Notes under the pieces: generated by a model
The model's input: the letters and a program-made list of their open reading frames with translations, nothing else
Databases searched by the model: none
What the model was told of the DNA's origin: nothing
In this document: one piece after another, positions 8,498-17,404 of the stretch
Layout: each line of letters starts with the position of its first letter
Position numbering within the stretch: position 1 is the first letter of the stretch
Translations under genes and position numbers: made by a program
NCBI RefSeq assembly: GCF_004564355.1
Contig: NZ_CP038266.1
Location: 1,550,001 to 1,614,000 of the forward strand
DNA from: Microbacterium wangchenii
Lineage (GTDB): Bacteria > Actinomycetota > Actinomycetes > Actinomycetales > Microbacteriaceae
Direction: 5' to 3'
DNA: 64,000 bases

Positions 8498-9472
8498 GTG
8501 CTGATCGTCGCGGGGGTGGTGTGCGTCGCCGCCCTCGCGACGGTCTCGCTGTTCGTGGGCGTCGCCGAGCTCGACGCGTTCATCCTCTTCGCCAGCCGGG
8601 TTCCCCGCACGGTCGCGCTCATCCTGGCCGGCGCCGCCTTCGCCATCACGGGCCTGATCATGCAGCTGCTCACGCGCAACCGCTTCGTCGAGCCGGGCAC
8701 CACGGGCGCGACGGATGCGGCGAGCCTCGCACTCCTCGCGGTCCTGCTCACGACACCGGGCCTGCCGCTGTGGGCCAAGGCGGTCGTGGCCTCCGTGGGT
8801 GCGCTGGCCGGGGTCGCCGGCTTCCTGGCGCTCGTGCGCCGCATCCCGTCACGCTCCAGCGTCCTCGTCCCGGTGGTCGGCCTCCTCTACGGCGCCGTCA
8901 TCGGCGCGGTCACCACGTTCATCGCGTACCGCACGGACGCGCTGCAGGAGCTCCTCAGCTGGGGCGTGGGCGATTTCTCCACCGTGCTGCGCGGCCGCTA
9001 CGAGATCCTCTTCCTCGCCGCCGCGGCGGCGGCGATCGCGTGGTTCGCCGCCGATCGCTTCACCCTCGCCGGCCTCGGGGAGGACACCGCGCGCGGGCTG
9101 GGGCTGCACACGCGCGGCGTGCTGGCCCTCGGCGTGGGCATCATCGCGGTGGTGACCGGCATCCTCATGGTCGTCACCGGTGCGCTGCCCTTCCTCGGCC
9201 TGATCGCCCCCAACATCGTCAGCCGCCTCATCGGAGACAACATGCGGCGCGCCGTGCCGCTGGTGGCGCTCCTGGGCGCTGCGCTCGTGCTCCTGTGCGA
9301 CATCATCGGGCGCGTCGTGCGGTTCCCCTACGAGCTGCCCATCTCCGTCGTCATGGGCGTGGTCGGCGGCGTCGTGTTCCTGTGGATGTTGCTGGGCACC
9401 GCCCGCCCGGCCGACACGGCGGGCACCCGCCGCCGCACGCCCGCCCGTCGTCGACGCGAGGTCGTACGGTGA
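8498..9472 (+). CDS. FecCD-family iron-siderophore permease, first subunit
   Basis: A polytopic membrane protein of about 324 aa with the FecCD/BtuC signatures SRVPRTVALILAGAAFAITG and, near the C-terminus, GALPFLGLIAPNIVSRLIG, the cytoplasmic loop that meets the ATPase. It pairs with the next gene to form the channel. The start is unclear: GTG 8498 is the first usual start codon, but a good GGGAAGGA (8463-8470) lies ten bases before an in-frame CTG at 8480, which would add MIRRST and give a more typical basic N-terminus. A 13-codon frame from GTG 8442 fills the gap and is probably chance. Confidence 0.88.
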   Translation: MLIVAGVVCVAALATVSLFVGVAELDAFILFASRVPRTVALILAGAAFAITGLIMQLLTRNRFVEPGTTGATDAASLALLAVLLTTPGLPLWAKAVVASVGALAGVAGFLALVRRIPSRSSVLVPVVGLLYGAVIGAVTTFIAYRTDALQELLSWGVGDFSTVLRGRYEILFLAAAAAAIAWFAADRFTLAGLGEDTARGLGLHTRGVLALGVGIIAVVTGILMVVTGALPFLGLIAPNIVSRLIGDNMRRAVPLVALLGAALVLLCDIIGRVVRFPYELPISVVMGVVGGVVFLWMLLGTARPADTAGTRRRTPARRRREVVR

Positions 9473-10455
9473 GGGCGGTTCTGCCGGGCCGGCGAGGGCT
9501 GCGGCGATGGACGAGCGGTCCGTGGCGCCTGGGGCTGCTGGTCGTCCTGGCCGTCGGGGTGACGGGCATCTACGTGCTCACCGATCTCCCCGGCGCGTGG
9601 GAGTACGCCCTGGGGCTGCGCGGCCGCACCGTCGCGGGCATGGCCCTCGCCGCCACCGCGGTGGGCGTGGCCACGGTGCTGTTCCAGACGATCACGGCCA
9701 ACCGCATCCTCACCCCCGGGATCATGGGCTTCGACGCGGTGTTCCTGGCGATCCAGGTGGTGACCGCGTTCGTCCTCGGCCCCACCGTGCTGCTGGCGGC
9801 GCCCCCGCTGGCCTCCTGGCTCGTCGAACTCGTGCTCATGACCGTCGTGGTCGTGCTCCTGTACGGATGGCTCTTCCAGCGGCGCCGGCTCGACCTGCAC
9901 GTCATCGTGCTCGTCGGGCTCGTGCTCGGAGTGCTGTTCCGCTCGGTCACCGCATTCCTGCAGCGCCTCCTCGATCCCGACACCTTCGCGATCGTGCAGG
10001 ACCTCGTCTTCGCGAGCTTCACCGCCGTGGAGCGGGAGCTCCTCGCCCCCACCGCGGTGCTCGTGGTGTGCGCGCTGGCGTCGCTGTGGCCCATCCGCCG
10101 CGCGCTGGACGTCCTGTCGCTGGGGGAGGATCGCGCGATCTCCCTCGGGGTCGACCACCGTCGCACCGTCATGCACGTCGTGGTCGTGATCGCGGTGCTC
10201 GTGGCGGCCTCGACCGCGCTCGTGGGGCCGGTGACCTTCTTCGGCCTGCTGGTGGCGAACCTCGCCTACTCCGCCGTGGGCCATCGCCACTCCCGCAGCA
10301 TCCCTGCGACGATCGCGATCGGGGTCATCGCGCTCGTCGGCGGCCAGCTGATCCTCGACCGCCTGCTGGGCTTCGGCACCGAACTGCCCGTCGTGATCGA
10401 ATTCGTCGGCGGGATCTTCTTCCTCCTCCTCGTCCTCACCGGAAGGGCCCGCTGA
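9469..10455 (+). CDS. FecCD-family iron-siderophore permease, second subunit
   Basis: A 328-aa permease that starts at a GTG overlapping the stop of the first permease (GTGA). A basic N-terminus (PGRRGLRRWTSGPWRLG) precedes the first membrane helix. ANRILTPGIMGFDAVF corresponds to the conserved NPLAxPxxLG region of FecCD proteins and VGPVTFFGLLVANLAY to the coupling loop. About nine to ten hydrophobic helices can be traced. The two permeases are not close copies of each other, indicating a heterodimeric channel, as in Fep, Fec and similar systems. Confidence 0.9.
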   Translation: MRAVLPGRRGLRRWTSGPWRLGLLVVLAVGVTGIYVLTDLPGAWEYALGLRGRTVAGMALAATAVGVATVLFQTITANRILTPGIMGFDAVFLAIQVVTAFVLGPTVLLAAPPLASWLVELVLMTVVVVLLYGWLFQRRRLDLHVIVLVGLVLGVLFRSVTAFLQRLLDPDTFAIVQDLVFASFTAVERELLAPTAVLVVCALASLWPIRRALDVLSLGEDRAISLGVDHRRTVMHVVVVIAVLVAASTALVGPVTFFGLLVANLAYSAVGHRHSRSIPATIAIGVIALVGGQLILDRLLGFGTELPVVIEFVGGIFFLLLVLTGRAR

Positions 10456-10456
10456 G

Positions 10457-11209
10457 ATGATCACCACCGCATCCGTCGTCAAGCGCCACGGCGCGCTCGT
10501 CGCCGTGGACGACGTCACCCTCGACATCGGGACGGGGCTGACGGCGATCATCGGCCCCAACGGTGCGGGCAAGTCCACGCTCCTGGCGGCGATCGGCCGG
10601 CTGATCGGCACCGACGGGGGAGTCATCACGGTCGACGGCCGCGACGTCGCGACCACCCGCTCGCGTGAGATCGCCCGCCGGCTCGCGATCCTCCGGCAGG
10701 ACAACCACCTCGCCATCCGCCTGAGCGTGGAAGACCTCGTGGCCTACGGCCGATTCCCCCACGGCGGATCGGCCCGTTCGCCGCAGGATCGCGTGCACGT
10801 CGAGTCGGCGATCGAGCTGCTGGATCTGCAGGCGGTGCGCACGCGCTTCCTCGACGAGCTGTCCGGCGGACAGCGCCAGCGCGCGTTCGTCGCGATGGCC
10901 CTCGCCCAGGACACCGACCACCTGCTGCTGGACGAGCCGCTGAACAACCTCGACCCCCGGCACGGCGTGAGCCTCATGAAGCTCATGCGCCGCCTCGCCT
11001 CCGAGCGCGACATGACGATCGTCGTCGTGCTGCACGACATCAACGTCGCCGCCTGCTACGCCGACGACATCGTGGCGATGCGCGACGGTGCCGTCGTGCA
11101 CCACGGACCCGTGGATGACGTGATCACCGCGGAGCGGCTCGAGGCGCTCTATGACACGCCCGCGCACGTGGTGGAGCTCGACGGCCGCCGGGTCGTGCTG
11201 TGGGAATGA
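10457..11209 (+). CDS. Iron-siderophore ABC transporter ATP-binding protein
   Basis: A 250-aa ABC ATPase with Walker A GPNGAGKST (residues 33-41), signature LSGGQRQ (from 135), Walker B LLLDEPLNNLD and a switch histidine in VLHDINVAACYADD. The sequence is of the FecE/FepC type that drives siderophore importers. It begins just after the second permease stop with GGAAGG upstream, so translation follows that of the permease. It energises the uptake of the ferric siderophore captured by the lipoprotein at 7417. Confidence 0.93.
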   Translation: MITTASVVKRHGALVAVDDVTLDIGTGLTAIIGPNGAGKSTLLAAIGRLIGTDGGVITVDGRDVATTRSREIARRLAILRQDNHLAIRLSVEDLVAYGRFPHGGSARSPQDRVHVESAIELLDLQAVRTRFLDELSGGQRQRAFVAMALAQDTDHLLLDEPLNNLDPRHGVSLMKLMRRLASERDMTIVVVLHDINVAACYADDIVAMRDGAVVHHGPVDDVITAERLEALYDTPAHVVELDGRRVVLWE

Positions 11210-11252
11210 TGCGCGGCCGCGAGGGCTGCACCCGAGGGATGAGGATGGAACG

Positions 11253-12041
11253 ATGACCGATGTGCACTCGGCAGCCTTCACGCTCGCGCGCCGCGGGCTC
11301 GACCTGCGGTTCCGCTCGGCGGTGCTCGCGCGGCGGGACTGGGTGACGGACGCGTACGTGCGCGTGCGCGTGGAGGGCGACGATCTGCGCGGCTTCGCCT
11401 CCCTCGGGTGCGATGACCACATGCGCCTGTTCTTCCCGGGCGGCCCCGTCGACACGGTCGAGCAGATGCGTGCCGCTCCCAGTCGCGAGTACACGCCGCT
11501 GGCCTGGGGCGAGGGATGGCTCGACGTGGAGTTCGCCATCCACGGCGCGGAGGGCGAGCGCGGCGTCGCGGCGGAGTGGGCCGCGTCCGCGCCGCTGGGA
11601 GCGCCGGTGGGCGTGGGCGGACCCCGCGGCTCGATGGTGCTGGAGGGCACGCCCGACGCGTGGTTCCTCGCCGGTGACGAGACCGCGGTGCCTGCGATGC
11701 GCCGCTTCGCCGCATCCATGCCGGCGGATGCCGTGGGCACGGTGCTGATCGAAGTGCCCGACGCCGCGCACGAGCTGACCATCGACGCGCCCGCGGGTGT
11801 CTCCGTGTCGTACGTGCACCGGGGTGACGCCGTCGGCGGCACGGCGCTGGTGGCGCGACTGGACGCGATGGATGCCGCCGACCGCCCCGGTCGCGACGTG
11901 TTCGCGTTCATCGCCGCCGAGCAGGCGGTCGTGCGACCAGGGCGTGCCCTCGCGGTCGAGCGGTGGGGCCTGGACCCGGCCCGCATCGTCGTGAAGGGGT
12001 ACTGGAAGCGCGGCGACGCCGCCTTCCACGCGCCGCACTGA
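11253..12041 (+). CDS. Siderophore-interacting protein (ferric-siderophore reductase, SIP/FAD-binding 9)
   Basis: A 262-aa flavoprotein of the SIP/ViuB family, which releases iron from imported siderophores by reduction to Fe(II) with NAD(P)H. The N-terminal half binds FAD (MRLFFPGG, REYTPLAW) and the C-terminal half has AGDETAVPAMRRFA and the GYWKRG ending typical of the family. ATG 11253 has GAGGATGGAA upstream. It completes the iron operon: capture, transport, then cytoplasmic reduction. Members that use ferredoxin instead of NAD(P)H exist, so the donor is unproven. Confidence 0.9.
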   Translation: MTDVHSAAFTLARRGLDLRFRSAVLARRDWVTDAYVRVRVEGDDLRGFASLGCDDHMRLFFPGGPVDTVEQMRAAPSREYTPLAWGEGWLDVEFAIHGAEGERGVAAEWAASAPLGAPVGVGGPRGSMVLEGTPDAWFLAGDETAVPAMRRFAASMPADAVGTVLIEVPDAAHELTIDAPAGVSVSYVHRGDAVGGTALVARLDAMDAADRPGRDVFAFIAAEQAVVRPGRALAVERWGLDPARIVVKGYWKRGDAAFHAPH

Positions 12042-12093
12042 TCGCCGGCGCCGCATCGGCCCGCGCGGCGGCGTGCCGTCGTAGCGTGGGGGC

Positions 12094-13275
12094 ATGGCAG
12101 CGCCTGGCAGGTTCGTCCGTCCGTCCGTGGTCCCGATGTCCTTCCGCGGGTCTGCCACCGCCGGGGCGCTCGCGATCGTCCTGCTCACGGGCGGATGCGC
12201 CGCAGTCCCCGAGCGGGCAGCGCCCGCGCCGGTGACCGTGACGCCCGGCCCCGACCGCGAGGTCGTGGCGACACCGGCGGCGCACACCCGGCCCGGTGCC
12301 GAGCCGGCGGTGGTCGCGACCGGCCTGGATGCGCCGTGGTCGGTGGTGCCCCTGCCCGATGGCACGCAGCTGGTCAGTGAGCGCGACACGGCCGCGGTCG
12401 CCGAGATCCGCGCAGACGGGAGCGTGCGCGAGGTCGGGCGGATCCCCGGCGTCGTTCCCGGCGGGGAGGGCGGCCTGCACGGCCTGGCCGTCCGCGAGCA
12501 GGACGAGCAGACGTGGCTGTACGCCTACCACGGTGCCGAGACCGAGAACCGCGTCGTGCGGATGCCGCTGACCGGCGACGCCGGGAGCCGCGGGCTCGGG
12601 GCACCCGAGATGGTGCTGGACGGGATCCCGCGCGCGAGCACCCACAACGGCGGCCGCATCGCCTTCGGGCCCGACGGCTTCCTTTACGTCACCACCGGCG
12701 ACGCGGGCCTGCGCGACGCCGCGCAGGATCCGGCATCCCTCGCGGGCAAGATCCTGCGTCTCACGCCGGAGGGGGAGGCCGCGCCGGGGAACCCGTTCGA
12801 CAGCCGCGTGTACTCCCTCGGGCACCGCAACGTGCAGGGGATCGCGTGGACCGCCGACGGGCAGACGTGGGCGAGCGAGTTCGGGCAGAACACGTACGAC
12901 GAGGTCAACCGGATCGTGGCCGGCGGCAACTACGGGTGGCCCGTGCACGAGGGGGTCGCCGGGGATGCGGCGTACGTCGACCCGATCCTCGCGTGGGAGC
13001 CGTCGGAGGCGAGCCCCAGCGGCCTCGCGGCCGCGGGGAGCACGGTGTTCGTCGCCGGGTTGCGCGGAGAGCGGGTGTGGATGCTCGACATCGCCGACGA
13101 CGCGCTCGCGGGGAACCCGGTGGCGCTGTGGACGGGGGAGTACGGGCGGATGCGGGATGCCGTCGTCGCCGGCGACGACCTGTGGCTGCTGACGAACAAC
13201 ACCGACGGCCGCGGATCGCCCGTCGACGGCGACGATCGCCTCCTGCGCGTGCCGCTGACGCAGGCTGAGGGGTGA
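12094..13275 (+). CDS. PQQ-dependent sugar dehydrogenase-like lipoprotein (GSDH family)
   Basis: A 393-aa secreted lipoprotein: a signal sequence with lipobox LLTGGC (cysteine about residue 34), then a six-bladed beta-propeller of the soluble glucose/sorbosone dehydrogenase family. Diagnostic parts are GLDAPWSVVPLPDG, GGEGGLHGLAV, a HNGGRIAFGPDGFLYVTTGD block with the catalytic-type histidine, and GHRNVQGIAW. It would oxidise an aldose outside the membrane if PQQ is available; no PQQ synthesis genes are seen here. TAGCGT (12082-12087) ends six bases before the ATG, suggesting a leaderless start. Confidence 0.87.
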   Translation: MAAPGRFVRPSVVPMSFRGSATAGALAIVLLTGGCAAVPERAAPAPVTVTPGPDREVVATPAAHTRPGAEPAVVATGLDAPWSVVPLPDGTQLVSERDTAAVAEIRADGSVREVGRIPGVVPGGEGGLHGLAVREQDEQTWLYAYHGAETENRVVRMPLTGDAGSRGLGAPEMVLDGIPRASTHNGGRIAFGPDGFLYVTTGDAGLRDAAQDPASLAGKILRLTPEGEAAPGNPFDSRVYSLGHRNVQGIAWTADGQTWASEFGQNTYDEVNRIVAGGNYGWPVHEGVAGDAAYVDPILAWEPSEASPSGLAAAGSTVFVAGLRGERVWMLDIADDALAGNPVALWTGEYGRMRDAVVAGDDLWLLTNNTDGRGSPVDGDDRLLRVPLTQAEG

Positions 13276-13330
13276 GGGGCCCCAGCGCAACCCCCGGCGC
13301 GCGCCGGTGCCCGACTCCTACGCTGGGCGG

Positions 13331-14113
13331 ATGCCGATGAGGACTCTGTGGCTCGTGCGCCACGGCGAGAGCGTGGGGAACGTGGCCGCGACGCGTGCCG
13401 AGCGGGAGGGACTGGAGCGGATCCCGCTGGACATCCGCGACGCCGACGTGCCGCTCTCGCCGACCGGGGAGGAGCAGGCCGTCGCGCTCGGGCGATGGCT
13501 GGACGAGCACCGCGACGACATCGCGGCGTACTGGGTGTCGCCGTACTTCCGCGCGCGGCAGACCCTCGCCCTCGCACTCGGGGACGAACCCGTCGTCGTC
13601 GGCGTGGACGAGCGCATCCGCGACCGGGAGCTGGGGATCCTCGACCTGCTCACCACGACCGGCGTCGCGCGGCTGCATCCGGAGGAGGCGCAGCGGCGAC
13701 GACACCTCGGCAAGTTCTACCACCGCCCGCCCGGCGGGGAGTCGTGGGCGGATGTCGCGCTGCGGCTGCGCTCGTTCCTGCGCGATCTGATGTCGGGTCC
13801 GGAGGAATCGGCGCTCATCGTGGCGCACGACGCGATCGTCACCCTGATCACCTGCCTGCTGCGGAATCTGCAGGAGGAGGAGCTCCTCGACTTCGCCGCC
13901 GCCCATCCGGTGCTCAACGCCTCCGTCACGCGCCTGGATCTCAGCGACGGCCTGTGGGGCGTGACGGCGTTCGCGGATGTGAGTCACCTGCAGGAGGAGG
14001 GCGCCGACGTGACGGTGCATCCGGGCACGCCCGACGACGAGGGACCCGTGGGCACGCCCGACGACCCGGCGGTGGCACCCGATGCGAGGAGCGCCGATGT
14101 CCGACCGGAATGA
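13331..14113 (+). CDS. Histidine phosphatase (phosphoglycerate mutase-like) protein
   Basis: A 260-aa protein of the histidine phosphatase superfamily. LWLVRHGES near the N-terminus carries the phospho-accepting histidine and LIVAHDAIV the second catalytic histidine; YFRARQTLALAL is the usual intermediate block. The C-terminal 40 residues are acidic and low in complexity. The substrate (sugar phosphate, nucleotide or protein) is not evident. TACGCT (13319-13324) ends six bases before ATG 13331, a better start than the in-frame ATG at 13307. The 3' end overlaps nnrD by 17 bp. Confidence 0.85.
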   Translation: MPMRTLWLVRHGESVGNVAATRAEREGLERIPLDIRDADVPLSPTGEEQAVALGRWLDEHRDDIAAYWVSPYFRARQTLALALGDEPVVVGVDERIRDRELGILDLLTTTGVARLHPEEAQRRRHLGKFYHRPPGGESWADVALRLRSFLRDLMSGPEESALIVAHDAIVTLITCLLRNLQEEELLDFAAAHPVLNASVTRLDLSDGLWGVTAFADVSHLQEEGADVTVHPGTPDDEGPVGTPDDPAVAPDARSADVRPE

Positions 14114-14972
14114 GGCGGATGCGGCGCGCCGGCCGGAGACCGTCACGCCCGAGCGGCTGAGGGCGTGGGGGCTCCCCGACCCCGGCGACGACAAGAAGGC
14201 CCGCGGGGACGTCGTCGTGGTCGGCGGCTCCCGGCGCACTCCCGGCGGCGTGATGCTCGCAGGGGAGGCGGCGCTGCGCGTGGGCGCGGGGCGCCTCGGC
14301 GTCTTCGCGCCCGGGTCGATCGACGCCCAGCTGGGGGCGGTGCTGCCCGAGGCGGCGGTCTACGCGCTGCCCGACGACGCCTCCGACGCCTTCGACGACT
14401 CCGCCCGGAACACTCTCGCGCGCGCGGACGCCGTCCTCGTGGGCCCGGGCTTCGACGATGCCGACGAGACCCGGGACACGCTGCTGGCCATCGCCGACGC
14501 ACGTCCGCGGTGCCTCGTGCTCGACGCGTACGCCCTCGGGGTGCTCCCCGGAATCGATCGGGGGCTCCTGCCCGACGCGCTCGTGCTCACCCCCAACCGG
14601 GACGAGCTGGCCATCCTTCGCGACGGCGAGCCGGGCGCCGACCTGCGCGATGATCTCGCCCCCGTCGTGGCGGAGGTCGCACAACGCTACCGCGCTGTCG
14701 TGACGTGCTACGACGTGGTGGCCGCGTCCGACGGCGCGACATGGCGGATCCACGGCGGCGGCCCTGGCCTTGCCACCTCGGGCAGCGGTGACGTCCTCTC
14801 CGGGGCGATCGCCGGTTTCGCCGCACGCGGCACCGGCCTCGCTCAGGCCGCTGTCTGGGGGAGCTGGGTGCATGCACGGGCCGGTGACCGCCTCACCGAG
14901 CGGCTGGGCCTGGGCTTCCTCGCCCGCGAGCTGGCAGCCGAACTCCCGCTCGCCCTGCGCGAGGTCTCCTGA
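14097..14972 (+). CDS. nnrD: ADP-dependent NAD(P)H-hydrate dehydratase
   Basis: Repairs hydrated NADH/NADPH damaged by heat or by glyceraldehyde-3-phosphate dehydrogenase. The 291-aa ribokinase-fold protein has the nucleotide motif GPGLATSGSGDVLSGAIAGF with the catalytic aspartate, plus VVVVGGSRRTPGGVMLAG and LTPNRDELAIL typical of NnrD/CARKD. The separate epimerase domain (NnrE) found fused in many homologues is missing. GAGGAGCG precedes ATG 14097, inside the end of the phosphatase gene, which suggests coupled translation. The neighbouring pgi may indicate a housekeeping carbon-metabolism context. Confidence 0.92.
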   Translation: MSDRNEADAARRPETVTPERLRAWGLPDPGDDKKARGDVVVVGGSRRTPGGVMLAGEAALRVGAGRLGVFAPGSIDAQLGAVLPEAAVYALPDDASDAFDDSARNTLARADAVLVGPGFDDADETRDTLLAIADARPRCLVLDAYALGVLPGIDRGLLPDALVLTPNRDELAILRDGEPGADLRDDLAPVVAEVAQRYRAVVTCYDVVAASDGATWRIHGGGPGLATSGSGDVLSGAIAGFAARGTGLAQAAVWGSWVHARAGDRLTERLGLGFLARELAAELPLALREVS

Positions 14973-14987
14973 CGCTAGCGTGGAGGG

Positions 14988-16667
14988 GTGAGTGCACCTG
15001 TCGACCCCACGTCCACGTCCGCCTGGAGTCGCCTGAGCGCGGCGCGCGACTCTTTCACCCCTGATCTGCGGGGCTGGTTCGCCACCGACGCGGGCCGCGT
15101 GGAGAGGATGACGCACACGCTCGGCGACCTGCACGTGGATCTGTCGAAGAACCTCGTCACCGACGACATCCTCGCCTCCCTCGTTCAGCTGGCCGAGGAG
15201 ACCGGCGTCGCCGAACGGTACGCCGACATGCTCCGCGGCGCGCACATCAACACCACCGAAGACCGTGCCGTGCTGCACACGGCTCTGCGCCGCCCCGCGG
15301 GGGCGAGCCCCGAACTGGTCGTCGACGGCCAGCACATCGACGCCGATGTGCACGAGGTGCTCGACCGGCTCACCGCGTTCGCCGACCGCGTGCGGATGGG
15401 GGAGTGGCGGGGGGTCACCGGCAAGAAGGTCACGCACGTCGTCAACATCGGCATCGGCGGGTCCGACCTCGGTCCTGTCATGGTCTACGAGGCGCTCAAG
15501 CCCCTGGCCGACGCGGGCATCGAGGCGCGCTTCGTCTCCAACATCGACCCGACCGACGTCGCTCAGAAGACGGCCGGCCTGGACCCGGAGACGACGTTGT
15601 TCATCGTCGCGTCCAAGACCTTCACGACGCTGGAGACCCTCACCAACGCCCGCCTCGCCCGCGAGTGGCTGTGGGCGCAGCTGGCCGAGGCCGGCGCGAT
15701 CGACGACACCGACGCATCCCGCACCGACGCCGTCGCGCACCACTTCGTCGCCGTCTCCACCGCCTTGGACAAGGTCGCCGAGTTCGGGATCGACCCCGCC
15801 AACGCGTTCGGCTTCTGGGACTGGGTCGGCGGGCGCTACTCCGTCGACAGCGCGATCGGTCTCTCCCTGGCCATCACGCTCGGGCCCGATGCGTTCGGGG
15901 AACTGCTCGCCGGCTTCCACGCCGTCGACGAGCACGTGGCATCCATGCCCCTGGAGCGCAACGTGCCGGTGCTCATGGGCCTGCTGAACATCTGGTACAC
16001 GAACTTCCTCGGCGCGCAGTCGCACGCCGTGCTGCCCTACGCGCAGCAGCTGCACCGGTTCCCGGCGTACCTGCAGCAGCTCACGATGGAATCCAACGGC
16101 AAGTCGGTGCGGTGGGACGGCACCCCAGTGACCACCGACACGGGAGAGGTGTTCTGGGGAGAGCCCGGCACGAACGGCCAGCACGCGTTCTATCAGCTGA
16201 TCCACCAGGGAACGCGCCTGATCCCCGCCGACTTCATCGCGTTCGCCCAGCCCGCCTATCCGCTGCAGGACGACGGCCGCGACGTGCACGGACTGTTCCT
16301 GGCGAACTTCCTCGCACAGACCAAGGCTCTCGCGTTCGGCAAGACCGCCGAGGAGGTGGAGGCCGAGGGGACCACCGGGGCACTCGTGGCCGCCCGCACC
16401 TTCCCCGGCAACCGGCCGACCACGTCGATCTTCGGCCCGGCCCTCACCCCTTCCGTGCTGGGCCAGCTCATCGCGCTGTACGAGCACATCACCTTCACGC
16501 AGGGCATCGTGTGGGGCATCAACTCCTTCGACCAGTGGGGCGTCGAGCTGGGCAAGCAGCTCGCGCTGCAGATCGCGCCCGCGATCGAAGGGGATGCCGA
16601 GGCGCTGCAGGCGCAGGATGCCTCCACCCGCTCGCTCCTGGCGTACTACCGTTCCCAGCGGCCGTGA
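14988..16667 (+). CDS. pgi: Glucose-6-phosphate isomerase
   Basis: Interconverts glucose 6-phosphate and fructose 6-phosphate in glycolysis. The 559-aa protein has the full classical Pgi fold: [35 protein letters not shown], the signature [33 protein letters not shown] with [12 protein letters not shown], and [16 protein letters not shown] near the C-terminus. Start at GTG 14988, preceded by TAGCGT (14976-14981) ending six bases upstream; a GGAGG touches the start codon too closely to act as a normal ribosome site, so a leaderless start is likely. Confidence 0.97.
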   Translation: MSAPVDPTSTSAWSRLSAARDSFTPDLRGWFATDAGRVERMTHTLGDLHVDLSKNLVTDDILASLVQLAEETGVAERYADMLRGAHINTTEDRAVLHTALRRPAGASPELVVDGQHIDADVHEVLDRLTAFADRVRMGEWRGVTGKKVTHVVNIGIGGSDLGPVMVYEALKPLADAGIEARFVSNIDPTDVAQKTAGLDPETTLFIVASKTFTTLETLTNARLAREWLWAQLAEAGAIDDTDASRTDAVAHHFVAVSTALDKVAEFGIDPANAFGFWDWVGGRYSVDSAIGLSLAITLGPDAFGELLAGFHAVDEHVASMPLERNVPVLMGLLNIWYTNFLGAQSHAVLPYAQQLHRFPAYLQQLTMESNGKSVRWDGTPVTTDTGEVFWGEPGTNGQHAFYQLIHQGTRLIPADFIAFAQPAYPLQDDGRDVHGLFLANFLAQTKALAFGKTAEEVEAEGTTGALVAARTFPGNRPTTSIFGPALTPSVLGQLIALYEHITFTQGIVWGINSFDQWGVELGKQLALQIAPAIEGDAEALQAQDASTRSLLAYYRSQRP

Positions 16668-16673
16668 GCGGCG

Positions 16674-17171
16674 ATGCACCGTCCCACTCCTGATCCCCCC
16701 GGTCCGGGGCAGGAATCGGTGTGGGACTATCCGCGTCCGCCACGCGTCGACCGCACCGCCCGGCGCGTGCGCATCGAATTCGGCGGCGACACGCTCGTCG
16801 ACACGGATGACGTCGTGCGGGTGCTCGAGACGAGCCATCCGCCGGTGTACTACGTGCCGATCGACGCGTTCGCCCCCGGCACGCTCGCGCCGGCGGAAGG
16901 GTCGTCGTTCTGCGAGTACAAGGGCGCGGCACGCTACTTCGACGTCACCGGCGGCGGGCAGGTGCGCCGCGGCGCGGCGTGGTACTACCCGGAGCCGTCG
17001 GCGGGCTACGAGCTCCTCCGCGGCCGCGTCGCCGTGTACGCCGCGCCCATGGACCACTGCACGGTGGACGGCGTCGAGGTGGTGCCGCAGCCCGGTGGCT
17101 TCTACGGCGGCTGGATCACCCCCGACGTCGCGGGTCCGTTCAAGGGGACGCCCGGATCGATGGGCTGGTGA
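16674..17171 (+). CDS. DUF427 domain protein
   Basis: A 165-aa protein with the DUF427 pattern: RVRIEFGGDTLVDTDDVVRVLE, HPPVYYVPIDAF, SFCEYKGAARYF with a conserved Cys-Glu-Tyr-Lys, and AAWYYPEPSAGYELLRGRVAVY. The domain folds as a small beta-tent; its function is unknown, though it is common next to metabolic genes in actinobacteria. It starts seven bases after the pgi stop, so it is probably in the same transcript. Downstream lie two strong hairpins that may end this transcript. Confidence 0.88.
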   Translation: MHRPTPDPPGPGQESVWDYPRPPRVDRTARRVRIEFGGDTLVDTDDVVRVLETSHPPVYYVPIDAFAPGTLAPAEGSSFCEYKGAARYFDVTGGGQVRRGAAWYYPEPSAGYELLRGRVAVYAAPMDHCTVDGVEVVPQPGGFYGGWITPDVAGPFKGTPGSMGW

Positions 17172-17253
17172 CGCCGGTCGGGAACTGAGGCCGTACACGC
17201 GGCGCCCAGGCAACGCGGATGAACCGTCCAGACCAGCCGCGCAGACTCGGTGT

Positions 17254-17366
17254 GTGCCTCACCCGAAGAGGCACGCTCGCGCCCGACCCCGACTCGGCGC
17301 GCCCGCCGCACCCGGAGCGGCCGGTCGATCGACGGGGCGCCGCGTGCCTGACCCGAACAGGCACGC
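17254..17366 (+). promoter_or_regulatory. Two RNA hairpins with the same ACCCGAA loop upstream of a wall-lytic gene
   Basis: The 233-bp gap before the gene at 17405 holds two hairpins: a 7-bp stem GTGCCTC/GAGGCAC (17254-17260, 17268-17274) and a 9-bp stem GCGTGCCTG/CAGGCACGC (17342-17350, 17358-17366). Both enclose the identical 7-nt loop ACCCGAA, and the stems share GTGCCT/AGGCAC; the loops are 90 bp apart. Neither is followed by a T run. They could be terminators for the pgi-DUF427 transcript or a cis-acting leader of the downstream gene. I do not recognise a known riboswitch class. Confidence 0.5.
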
Positions 17367-17404
17367 GGCTGCGGCGCGCCCGCGATCCGAAGGGCCCTCT
17401 TTCC

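Noticed and set aside
7174..8844. 556-codon minus-strand frame opposite the iron-binding protein
   Set aside because: No motifs and low-complexity composition; covers a clear lipoprotein gene and the start of the permease.
17254..17366. c-di-AMP (ydaO-type) riboswitch upstream of the wall-lytic gene
   Set aside because: Context would fit, but the conserved junction and pseudoknot sequences of that class are not present in the leader.
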